From positions 1 to 64,000 of the forward strand of contig JAVTVY010016026.1 of assembly GCA_036873755.1 (NCBI GenBank): DNA of 64,000 nucleotides, written 5' to 3'. The notes below the pieces were generated by a model that was given only the letters and a program-made list of their open reading frames with translations, did not search any database and had not been told where the DNA came from. Below are positions 1 to 12,500 of this stretch, in pieces. Position 1 is the stretch's first letter; every line of letters starts with the position of its first letter. This stretch comes from Hanleya hanleyi (lineage: Eukaryota; Mollusca; Polyplacophora; Lepidopleurida; Hanleyidae). The translations under genes were made by a program, and so were the position numbers.

Positions 1-710
1 GTATACATCATCGATGCATCAATAGACTTACGATAAATGACAGTTCTGGTGTTTCTGATTGGGCGCAAACCTTGGTGGCCATCTATAATTTATGCAAAAT
101 CTTTAATGATGTACATATCTTTGATACCATTTCAGTGTTCTATACGAAACTTGGTATACAGCATCGATGTATCAAGAGACTTGCAATGAATAACCGCATC
201 AGTTCCTCTGAGTGGTGGGAAGGATGGGCGGCCATCTTTAATTTATGCGAAATCATTGATCTCTATCTCTGATACCGTTCAAGTGCTCGATGTGAAATTT
301 GGTATAGATCATCAATGCATCATAAATGACAGGTCTGTTTTTTCTGATTGGGCGGAAACCTTGGTGGCCATCTTTAATTTATGCAAAATCTTTAATGATG
401 TATATCTTTGATACCATTTCAGTGTTCTATATGAAACTTGGTATACATGTACAGCATCGATGTATCAAGTGACTTGCAATGAATAACCACTTCAGTTCCT
501 CTGGCGGGAAGGATGGGCGGCCATCTTCAATTTATGCAAAATCATTAATGATCTCTTATCTCTGATAATATTCAAATGCTCGATGTAAAATTTGATATAC
601 ATCATCGATGCATTAAGAGATTTATGTAATGAATACCGCTTTCTCTGATTGGAAACCTTAGAGGCCATTTCTAATTGCAAAAATTTTCATAATCTGAATA
701 TTTGTCACTT
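1..710. repeat. Tandem array C, ~145-152 bp units
   Basis: Five degenerate units, each around 'ggccatctttaatttatgcaaaatc' variants, near 78, 229, 365, 519 and 662. Alternate units resemble each other more (with and without 'tctgattgggcg'), suggesting a ~290-bp higher-order unit. The left edge is cut by the window. A second copy of the family is at 60850-61230. Confidence 0.8.
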
Positions 711-1960
711 GATTGCTTGGTGTTCCTGAAATCTTGGTTCAAATTGAATACATTATGAATGGCCGGCGCCCAGAGCCGAGGGGTTTTCAGATGCGCAGCT
801 TCGTATTATATGCCTGTCGAAGACGTAGTCGTGTAATGCAATGTGGCGTTCTGTCCATTCATCCATTAACATTTGTTCATGCGACAGCTCTAGTTCCAAA
901 GGTATGGAATGGTACCAAACTTTGAGTATAAGCTTACCTTACTCGCATGGCAGAGAGGAACCATACATTTTGAGATCAATTTGTCCAAGGTCAAGGTCAC
1001 AGTCCTTCAAAACTGAATCAAGTACAAGTTTAGCTGACCATATGCGTTGGAATATTCAGAATTTTCTCCCCTACATGTATATGGCATTCGTCCTGTGGAG
1101 TTGTCTCCCATATTTGTAACAGCTACATTTAGTTAAACTGTTGTGAAATAAAAACCATACATTTACTAGTTTAACGGGGAAAGGGGTCCTTTATGAACTT
1201 CATACCTGTTTATTAACTCAAGAACAAAGGTTTACTTCATCAGTTTCTTTTTCCTTCATGAAAAGTTCTCTCGTCTGAAAGGAATCCATTTGCAGGAAAA
1301 CTATTTGACTATTGTCGATTTCAGTGTGGGATATGTGAGCTCTCAGCTCTTGCTTCAAGGTCAACTAGTTACCTAGAGTTCAGCTCGTTTTAGTTTATCA
1401 TTCAATATAATATGTTATATGTTACATTCTCAGAAGCACAAAATTGTAGGCTAGCTACCAATTGGAATCAAGGCTATTAAACAACCTTGAAATTTGGACC
1501 AATGTAATTCCAGATACATGGGCGTATATTGAAGCCCCTTGGTCTCTTGTTGTTTTTATTATTATTTTTATTTTTTTTTCGATTAAAATTCCCCGATAAT
1601 ATTTTCCACTAGTATGAATCCAATGATGTGCGAATCGACTCGCCCATATCACAAAGCAGTGTTTCAGGTTCCTTTTAATACGTTGAACAGGACTCCTGTT
1701 CACGGTAGGCTGTCCGTCTAAAACACGCCAAAATTTGACAGCTGGCTGAATTGACAGATAATCCTGTGGACAAATGTACGGTAGAAAATGAAGATTTAAT
1801 TTATGTGAATCACTGTAAATTGAGTCTTCTGCTATTCCTTCACCTTATGGCTTAAAAGATGTCAGACTTTTTCCAAACAGATTTGTGGCAGACCTTGTTC
1901 CTAGGAAACTTTAGGCTTTCCTATATAAAGCCACTATATATATATATCATATATTGCAGA
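711..1960. other. Unassigned DNA, JOSD intron or upstream
   Basis: No convincing exon or recognised repeat on either strand. Open frames are short and unlike any family I know. The JOSD exon with LCALHALNN was looked for and not found. Confidence 0.5.
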
Positions 1961-2093
1961 CTGGGCTGATCAGTGTCCAGAATAATAGGAACTGTGGACA
2001 CTCTCGTGTTCTGGCACATGTAGGCACCGTCGTGATATGACTGAAACAATGTTGAAAACGACGTTAAATCCTACTCACTCACTCACTCACCAT
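1961..2093 (+). repeat. SINE-like 3' end with (ACTC)n tail
   Basis: 'gatatgactgaaacaatgtt...gacgttaaatc' runs into ACTCACTCACTCACTCAC at 2072-2090. The same ending recurs at 38603-38675 and, shorter, at 16805-16855. Such tails are common on mollusc SINEs (recalled knowledge). Confidence 0.6.
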
Positions 2094-2369
2094 ATATTGC
2101 AGAAGGAACTAACATGCGTGGCTGTGGGAATGAGGTTAAAATGTTAATCTCTCCTTCACAGTTATAATCCTTAGCATATAACTTGCCATTACAAATCAAC
2201 ACTAACTACTGTATGGAGAATGTGTGTTGTCGTTGTGGTGGTGATTGTGGCGTGCACGATTCTCCGATGGGAAGACAAGAACAACAGCAATGATGGGAAT
2301 AATTTCTTCGTGATTTTACTTTTGAACAAAAAATATTAATCTGAAAAAAACATTTGGGTCACTCCCATT

Positions 2370-2415
2370 TTCAGTGGGTCAGTCGCGTTACCGCAAACAA
2401 ACTAATTTTTAATAT
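2370..2415 (+). repeat. Dispersed terminal motif GGGTCGGTCGGGTTACCGGAAAC, copy 1
   Basis: Degenerate copy ('gtgggtcagtcgcgttaccg'). Other copies are at 14095-14140 (+), 53000-53050 and 54848-54885. It probably marks the end of one transposon family. Confidence 0.5.
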
Positions 2416-2419
2416 TTGA

Positions 2420-3454
2420 CCTGTCTGCCCTGCGGGGGGGACAGTGTTTCATTTTTGAGAATTGAAGGAGAGCAAAAAATGACACCTCAATTCTGTGAGG
2501 AGATCGATTTGCAATTGTCGATTTTTGCATTAAAATTTTTTTTTATTATGATCAATAATGTCTATATTCACGAATATTACAAATTATATGTTAAGTTGTT
2601 TTTTCATACTGAATAGTGCATAGTTTCAAAGAGTGTCGCAGTATACATCTTAAAAAAAATTGTGGTAATGCCGAAGGAAAATCTTTTGATTTAAGTTGTG
2701 TTCATCACAACTTGGCTTATTGACAGAGCTTCATCATGGTCATGCATACCAAGTAGCAATGTGGAACAATCTACTAGGAAAAGAACTTGGCACGGTCGAT
2801 GAGAGGATTTCATGAAGAAATTTCCAAGAAAAAAAAAATCCTAATTCTCTCTGGAATCAAGGGGTGCAAATATTCGCTCCCCTCGATCAACTTTCAGGGG
2901 AGCTGATGGAAGCTGATAGACTGTGAAGGGGTGCATTAATGGCTATTCACCACTTCATCAAGGCAATACAAAACAAGATGACACATAGATAACAGTGAAC
3001 TGTATTTAGACTAAAAAGTATGTATTTATTCAAAGAGAATGAGGATCCATGGTCCCTACTAATCAGTACCGATTTGTGGGTAAACTCACATGCCTGGCAT
3101 ATTAAAGTTGAAAAACAGTTTCGGTTTGATTTTCTTTATCGGTGCATAGATCGAGATAGACAAACATCATGAAACTTCAATTCAATACATACCAAAATAT
3201 CTGCTCTACCGTAACAACTGCAGCAAATTGCATTTGCTTCCCCAGTGCTTTTGCTTAGGCTACATGTATTTTCTGAATTGCGAGGGCTGCCATTTCAGCC
3301 AAGGCTGTGTACGGAGGTTCATAATGGTACAGACTTGGCTAGCGAAGATGGCCCATATGTAAACAGTAACCTGCGTTGATCTGTAGTTTTCCATGAAATA
3401 TGAGTTTACCAGTTCCTTAAATCTTGTAAATTCTTCTTTGTGTTTTGATTACAG
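2420..3454. other. Unassigned DNA before JOSD exon
   Basis: AT-rich sequence with no exon or repeat I can name. The last 20 bases before 3455 give a modest pyrimidine-rich acceptor. Confidence 0.5.
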
Positions 3455-3580
3455 GCTATCTCCGGACCATTTCATCAATCCTCATCGGAGTATTTTTGGT
3501 CTGGGTAACTATGATGTGAATGTAATAATGGCTGCTCTTCAAACCAAACAGTGTGAGACTATCTGGTTTGACAAACGAAA
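3455..3580 (+). CDS. JOSD2: JOSD2-like internal exon
   Basis: Acceptor gattacag|GCTATCTCC and donor CGAAA|GTAAGT. Encodes [15 protein letters not shown] and [13 protein letters not shown]..., the Josephin segment after the catalytic Cys helix. Confidence 0.94.
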
Positions 3581-6500
3581 GTAAGTTCACCCGTGTCTGA
3601 TACCTGTTTACTTCTGAACAGTTTGTTCAAACTATTTATTAAGATGTTAATCTAATTATCAGTAGTTTTAACAGCACAAATTGTTATTTGGCATATGAGA
3701 AACAGTAAACAGTAAACAGTATATGTTCATTTTAAGTTCATAGCTAAGCAACAGGCTTTGGGTATGGTGGGCAGGGTTGAATTAAATAGAGGCATGCACA
3801 TTTGCTAGAGTGTTCGCCCAAGCTATTTCAGTTTAATTTATTGGATAATGGGCCCGCCAACCTTTCTTTTTTCTTGAAGGGGGGGGGGGGGGTGGTATTT
3901 TTCACTTTTTGAAGTAAATATGCCGCCGACGTTAATATTCGCAAAGCACCGAATTGTAACACTTAAAAATAAAGAAAATGCCAAATACGGTAAATCCTCT
4001 AATAATTCAATCACAGGAGGTGAAATTTCTCACCATAAAATATAGGGGTGATCAAATTTATTAGAACCGCAAGTTGACATAATGGTCCAAAATCATACGG
4101 ATAATCCATTATTTGTTTGTTATTTTCATTACATGGCAGTGTGTCTAACGTCACAGGACCTACGAAGTAGGGTAGGCATTAGGACTCAACTCCCCCTGCC
4201 CCAAGTTGAAATCCTGCCTATATTAAGATGGGCACGGCCCAAGTCAAAATCACCAGTGATTTTCATCAAAAATCACCAGAAATTTTCATCAAAAGTAGGT
4301 CAGCTCAGAACTTGCGGGTAACAGTCCCCTAATGCACCTTCATGCAAAAAGTCAAGGTTCTAATGTCAACGGTTCTCCTTATTTTGCCGACAAAAGGATT
4401 CCGATGGACTCCGACTGACTGACTGACTGACTGACTAGCGGACAATTTGCAGATGGTAGCCTACTTCGTAGGAATTTTAGAGTGATCAAATTTATTGGAA
4501 TGACTGATTGAATTTTGACCTAAAATTGGGGGTGAGTGAATTATTAATGGATGAAAGAAATCCCAATTTATCACATTGTTGCAGAACTTCATTCATAGGT
4601 GATTTCATTTCTGATCGAGATGGCCACTGTGTTTATCTACCACGAAAGTGGGACGGCTGTTAGAACGAAATATTAAGCGGCTATACTAGGACCGAGAGCA
4701 GTCTCTGTACTGTGACATTAGGTCCTATATTGCCTGGAATTTCCAGCGAACCAGTCTTTGAGCAAACTTTGACCAAATGTATTTACAATGTATAAGGATA
4801 ATAAATTTTGATTCCTGTAGAATCTCAAGAATCTGTCTGGATTCTAGGGCCGTAGCCAGGATATCTTGAGGGGTGGTTCACTTTCACTTCAAAAAGGCAC
4901 ATCACGAGGTTTGCTATATGAGAAAAGAGACAAGTAGAGGGTTCGCTTCTATCTCAAAGGGGCATTTGTATGGCAAACTCTTTTTTTCTTTTTCTTTTTT
5001 CCAAACAGAGGGTTCACCGAACCCAAAACTTCCCCTCTACCCTTGGCTATAGGCTTGGATTCCCACAAATTTGACTAAAATCAAGGCCTGTGGAACATTG
5101 GAACTGAAAATTAATGAGTACCTCACTACATCTATGTGACCATCAGTGACAGTGTTAAAGTATTATTTGCATTCCCTCCTCTCTGCTAAACATAGGCAAA
5201 TCTACCCTTATCCAACAAATTTATTCTTAGTGATAAATGTTTTTATTTTCATTTCACCCTTCTCTCTGTGTTTTACTCCTCAGCCCTACGGGCTAAGGAG
5301 TATTGTTGTGGCCCTGGGGATGTGTCTGTCCGTCTGTTCAAGCCGTATCGCGATAACTATTGCAAGGAAGTTCATGAAATTTACAGGTCATGATAATTTT
5401 ATTTTTTACTTGTGCCTTTGAGACTTTCAGGTCAAACCGGTCATTAATTATTATGCCCCCCCTCTAACTAGAGGGGGGGCATATAGTGATCGCTTTGTCC
5501 GTCCGTCCGTCTGTCCGTCCGAATTTCTTGTCCGCGCGATATCTCGGTTAATAATTGATGGACAGGATTGAAACTTGCATGGAATGTGGCCAGTGGCTCA
5601 TAGTTGTGCAGCGTAGAGTTTTTTCCGAGTTCCAGTATCATTTTCAAGAGTTATGGCCCTTTTTCTGAAATCTCTGTGAATGGGACTTGTCCGGGCTGGA
5701 TCTTGGTTAATATTGTATGAACAAGTATGAAATTTGCATGACATGTGGTCAGTGCCCCACAGTTGTGCAGCGTAAAGTTTCTCCCCGTTCCGCCTATATT
5801 TTCAAGAGTTATGGCCCTTTGTTCCTGAAATCTCCATGAATTGGGACTTGTCCGGGCTGGATCTTGGTTAATATTGTATGGACAATTATGAAATTTGCAG
5901 GGTATGTGGTCAGTGCCCTGTAGTTGTGCAGCGTGAAGTTTCTTCGCGTTTCGCATATATTTTCAAGAGTTATGGCCCTTTGTTCATCAAGTCTTTGTGA
6001 CTTGGGACTTGTCCAGGCTGGATCTCGGTTAATATTGTATGGACAAGTGTGGAATTTGCAGGATATGTGGTGAGTGCCCTGTAGTTGTGCAGTGTGAAGT
6101 TTCTCCGCGTTTCGCGTATATTTCAAGAGTTATGGCCCTTTTGTTCTTGAAATCTTTGTGAATTGGGACTTGTCCGGGCTGGATCTCGGTTAATATTGTA
6201 TGGACAATTATGGAATTTGCATGATATGTGGTCAGTACCCCATAGTTGTGCAGCGTGAAGTTTCTCTGCTTTCGGTTATATTTTCAAGAGTTATGGCCTT
6301 TTGTTCATCAAACCTAAATGAATGGGATATATTTATTTGTCCAAAGCACATTCCAAAGTAGATCACATAGGTCCTGAAGTATGAAATTGCCCCAAAAAGA
6401 GTGAATTGGATGCAAAATTCAAAGTTCACGATCGCTTCATAATTTCACCACAATATACTCCCAAGGAATGTAGGTCTCATAACCAGGTCACATTTTTGAA

Positions 6501-9500
6501 TTTGGCGAAAGTCCCGGGTGGAATATGTACATGTATTATGCGAGGCATGCCAAAAAAAGTGACTGAAACAGAATTTTTATAATTAGCCAAATTAGGCCTC
6601 CACAGACCAATACAAAACAGAACAATGGTGGAGCAGTGTCGGATTAAAGCGGAAGGGGGGGGGGGCATACAATTGAGCAATCTCTGATTGCTTCCTTGCT
6701 GCGTTTTTTTACAATTTTTTTTATTTTTCTACCATTTTCCAGTCTTCTAAAAAGGGATCTCTCAAGTATGCATACATTAGCCCTACTTTTATACTGATTT
6801 ACATACGCTTACTGTCATGTAGCCTATCAAGAGCTCCATAGTAAAGTTGTATGTCTGCCATTGGTTCATTCGGTGTAGGGCAGGACTGGCCATTGGTTTG
6901 GTCTAAGTATATAATAAATCATTTGCATATTCAGTAGTATGGTATTGCAAGTGACTCATTCATATAGGATGTATGAACACAACTTAGATCTAATGTAGGT
7001 CCAACATGAACTGTATACCCTTCGGAGCTTCTTAATTATTACAGTGACAGTCAACATCCGCATTAAAACTAGCATTAAAATGGTATCAAGTCCTGATATC
7101 TGATTTTTGTGCATTTGGCTAGAAAGTGTTTTGTCCGAACCACGAAACATCCACCGAGAACACCGTGTCAGATATACAGTAAATTACCCAGGATAAAAGA
7201 CTTGCGGCTACCGATACGAGATTGCCACAATGGTCGTATCCCTACGCTGTTGAGAAAAAGATTAGTCCGACATTAAAACTGTGAAAATCGACTTGTTATT
7301 TCGTCTAAAATTTCACAGAATGAATTTGAACGATAATAAATGCCTATTTTATCGGAAACTTGTACTTTGTCTTGTCACAGAATTGTAGGAACCTGTGAGA
7401 TCTGTCAAAACCGAAAGTAGTCTCCACGTGTTCGTGGTTGCTGTCAATACATCTTGAATTTTCAGTTGTAAAATGAACTGTGGTCTGGCAGTTTACAAGC
7501 GGTGTCTCGCATAACAAGTCCTCTAAAACATACTTCAGGAAAGATAGCGATAGGTCATTCAAATATGAAACTTTGTTTCTCATAATCCGCCGCATGCTTC
7601 GAAATGTGCCGTGGCCGCATTGTAACTCTTTTATTAGTAAAAATCCAGCCATGGTAGCAACAATAACAACAACAACAGTATTTTTGTTCATTCTGTTAGA
7701 ACTTCAAACATCTACTTACAGCTTTAAGCAACCTGTTATGTACTCTAATACTATTTGGAGCTGATATCCCTTATTGTTATCTTTTACTGGAGGGTAATGA
7801 GTAATTTTGTTGAGATTTTGCAACAGAAAACGTCATATCACGAAATTAGCGCATGGTATGACAGGGGCGGTAATTAAGGTTTTTTTCTTTTCAAACTGCC
7901 CAGAGTTAGGGTTAGTATTATAAATACTTTCATCAGATAAGAAAGTTATTTCTTTTATTACATGATCATCTGTTATTTATACCCGAGGTATAACTATATT
8001 GATATAAACTCTCCATACATTTTTTTCCAATTATATTTTTTACCATTGCTGGTTAGATCAATCTAGTGTTGTGGGGTCTTCAAATGCTGAAAATAAAATT
8101 AACTGCTGTGATATTCAACTCTTTTCCATGCACAAGAGTATCAAATGATTATCTACTTATACAGATGTAGATTATACATACACATGTACAGTACAGTTCT
8201 CGTGACAACACAAGTATACCGCGGCAACACTGCGGCAACAGAGCCCGGCAAGGCTTCTAGGTTACCGCGGGACTGCCCAAGATTATATTATCAGCTGTGA
8301 AAAAAGTGCCGACAGCATACCACCCAATGACCGGTCATCGAGTTTTTAACAATGGCTGGCGCTCCATGTGGTCACTGGCTAGTCTCGACAGCATTGACTG
8401 GTGGTTTACGGGTTTACAAAGGCTAGTGCTCCACGTGGCCGTGCGTGAATACAGGCCAGCTTTGTGGATAAAAAACGTCCAGAAGTAAATCAAGATACAT
8501 TACGGTACTCATTTAAATAAAATAAATGGTAAGTGTTCACAATCACGTGTGCATGTTTATCATTTTCCTAATGTTTGGACGGCCCGGTAATGGAGTGCCG
8601 GTAATTACCGCTTTGCGAAATCTGTCGCCTCGAATGGAAATTTCTCAGAAAAGAGAGCGGCGTGAAAATGACATGCCGTTGTGGGTAGGCTACATTCCGT
8701 ATGTAGGTTGACAGTAGTGAGTGATCGTTGATCACCGCTGTGGTATTTTTCGGCCTTGTTAATAGCTGCCAATCATTCCAAAGTGCCCCACGTGGAGCAA
8801 ACATTTATATTTTAATGCTAATATTCATTTTTGAGTGTTTCATGTCGAGTCCTGGTGTTCGGTGTCTTGTACATTTCAATTAATTAGCTGCCAATTGGCG
8901 AAACAGACGGACATCCTGTTCAACAAAAAATAACCGAAGAGAAAAGAATTAGGAACGGTTAATCAACAAATTATAAGAGACAATCGAATGATAACAATTG
9001 AACAATCTTTATTGTCGTTTTACTCAGGGCTTGACTTTCCCGTTGATTATTATTTCCGGGGTTGCGCTTGTGGAAACAAGCCGTAAAAAATATCCCTACT
9101 GTCCGTATATTAAAATTTATTATATGCATGGCTGTAGCTTACAAATATTTATCTTTGAATATCAGTTAATAATTTGTATCCATCTGTATCAAGCCAGCGG
9201 AATTCTAATATGATCATTGGTACAACAAATAAAATAAAAACGCACCTGTTCATTAAAGATATTTACCACTTTTATTTATGGAGTATCGTTATCCTTCGTT
9301 TAGCGGCAGTCATCAGATTGAATGTTGAATATATCAGACAGTGCATGTTGCGAAAATCAGTCTATCATACCCACTTGGTCTTTTTCGCTGTTTGTGTAAA
9401 GAAATGAGGAGTGGCCTCGCGCTAAATTTGCATATGAATAGTGTCGGTAGCAAGTCTTGGGAATTGTCACTGGGCTCAAACGGAGAATCACAAGAAAAGT

Positions 9501-12500
9501 TTACTCATTTAGTAAAGATAATATAACTGTATATGGGCGAAAGTGTTTCTCGTGATCGTCGAACGTCGATCGGGATTTCGAGAACCTCCCTAGTGTTAAT
9601 TTGGATTAATTTGTACTTCCGTGCACGACCAAATGTTCGTCTTTTGTCGAAACAGACGAGCATCCTGTTTAGCAGGGAAATAACTGAAGAGAAAAAAATT
9701 AAGAATGGTTAATCAACTCATTATAAGAGACAATCGGATAATAACAAGTGAAAAATCTTTATTGTGGTTGACTGTTCTGTTGATTTTTATTTCCGGGTCG
9801 TGCTTGTTGAAACACAAGCCGGGCCAGAGCCGTAATTAAAATGAAACACAGCACCCCTTCCCCGATCTCTCCGTATGATAGAATTTATTTTATGCGTGGT
9901 GTTCATCGTATACTGGTATTTATCTTTGAAACGTGGTAACTTTAACTCACATAATGTGTAACCGAAAGGCCGGTACTGCAATTGCTTTAAACTTGCACAG
10001 ACGGACATTTTATACATTCCGTTCTTTAACACGTCATATCAAGTTTTGCAGCTAGAAAAATTCTGATGTGATAGTTTGTTCAATAAATAAGGCCATCCTT
10101 AAAAATATGCCTGTTTCAGGTAACGGACCATTGCAAAAGATGGGTAGGTAGGTAGGTAGGCAATTTTTTTTTCTCTTTTTATTTTTTTTCTGATAGGCAC
10201 ATTTGAAAGTGGAGTTCAATCACCTACGACACTACAAATCTCAATTTGGGTATATGTTGGAAAGTTTTGTCCATTAACATGACAAAGGAAAAACAATACC
10301 ACAAAGGCCAGGAGTCATTTTTCTCCGTCCAGTTGGAGAAGATCACTAACTGTCAAGCCAGAGTCGCAACTAAACGATGTCGATGAGTACGCATTCAATC
10401 TAGAAACCGTTACGGTTTCTATTTCTGCCTCGACATCCTGCACGATTGACTGCAAGACCTCGAGAATTGTCGATGTCGTCGACATGAGGGTTATATGATT
10501 GTTTTTACCTGCGGCACGCAGGTCTACGGGAGGCTCGCGTTGTTGTTGTTCTTGTTCTTCTTGTTCTTCTTGTGACTTTTTGAAATGCGCATGCGCTAAG
10601 AGAGTGTGATCTCTGCCACACTTTTCTTTTCCCCCTCCAATCTCACATGACAACACTGCATTCAAGCGCGTTTGAATTCATTTGCAACTATATTCGGTGG
10701 AATGAATTATTGCTTCGTTAATTTCCGGATTGGATTTATTATACATGAGAATAGTGTGAATAACGTCAAAGGACCTACGAAGTAGGGTAGGCATTAGGAC
10801 TCCGACACGCACTGGACTCTTGGACCCCCAGTTGAAATCCTGCCAATATTAAGATGGGCACGGCTCAAGTTAGAATCACCAGTGATTTTGATCAAAATCA
10901 ACAGAAATTTTCATCAAAAGTAGGTCAGCTTGAAACATGCTGGCAACAGTCCCCTAATGCACCTTCATGCCCAGTGTGAATAACGTCACAGGACATAAGA
11001 AGTAGGGTAGGCATTAGGACTCCTACGCACGCTGAACTCGTGGACCCCCAGTTGAAATCCTGCCTATATTAAGATAGGCACGGCTCAAGTTAGTTTCACC
11101 AGTGATTTTAATTAAAAATCAACAGAAATTTTCATCAAAAGTAGGTCAGCTCGAAACATGCTGGTGACAGTCCCCTAATGCACCTTCATGCCAAAAATCA
11201 AGGTTCTAATATCAACGGTAACACTCAGATATAACATATCTCTCAGATATAACATATATATAAATATTCATGTCCCTGTTCAATTGTTTCTTTGACTGGT
11301 GTTTGTACAACAAAATATTGAATCTTGAATGCTTATTTTGCCGACGAAAGGATTCAGATGGACTCACTCATTACCGGACAATTTCAAATGGTAGCCCACT
11401 TGGAAGAGACAGAAATGACTATAGTATTTAATGAGTTAGACACCCCTGTGCGCGAACAATACCTCGCAGTCGTGCAGTTATATTGTGCACTTCCGGTTAC
11501 AAGCATGACATTTGGCAAATAGCTATTTTGAATGATTCTCTTTCGGAACACAGCCTCTCTATCCTCATTCTCGCAAGCCAGTGCCTTGATTCGCTGGTAT
11601 TGATGTTCCCGTCCTCTTCCGCACTCACAATCCCTTTAGAATAGCATAAATCACTTCCGTAAATTCAATATCAGCAGACAATGCGCAGAAACATATTGCA
11701 TTTGACATCATTCTCTCAAGTCAGAGCCCATTTCTGCTAGAATTTACTGGTTCTATACAAAATTCTATACGTTACTTTGTCAATCAGTTTTACGTATGGA
11801 ATTACGTCATATATAGCAGATACTGGCCATAGAAACGATCTAGTTGACCTCGTGGCCAAAAGCTAGGGCCTCTGTTTTCCTGGAGGGGTTTTTGAGTTTG
11901 ATTTTGATACATAGATACCTTTCACATTGACTTCGCACTTGAATCACCTTCGGAATGACTTAGTGACAAGCATATTCGCGAATTGAGTACAGGAAGATAT
12001 CCATAGATACTGACTAGAAAGGTTTCTTGTTTGCAGAATTTGATTTTAAAGAAAAGAAATTCATAAAATTAGCAACCTTCGAAAAGGCTTGGCCGAAAAT
12101 GTCAGATGAGATGATATTTCTTAAGAATGAAATAGTTAATCATTTATATAGAAGAAGCAAACCATGTCTTGGTATTGACTTGCTGCGTGGAAAATAGTGG
12201 CAAGGAATTTAGTTCGCAGATCATAACGAACGTAAATGCAGAAACTTAATTAATTATTTTAATCGAATATCAAGACTGTAACAGGCCTCAATTTGAATAG
12301 TGAAAAAGTGTCATTATGCCTCTTGGACAGTTCGATAAAGCCTCAAATCCCATTCCGTAGTTTCACAGATCGAGGTGATAGATCTGATACTAAATTTATT
12401 GAAAAATAACTTTGAAGGAAATATAAATTTTCCATTTTGATCGGCAAATTAAGCGAGAAGGGAGACTGAAGAGATTTTCGCGCTATGACTAAATCCTCGA

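Noticed and set aside
5651..6126. Two - strand frames of about 100 codons
   Set aside because: They span several ~160-bp units of array B and repeat the same words; an array artefact.
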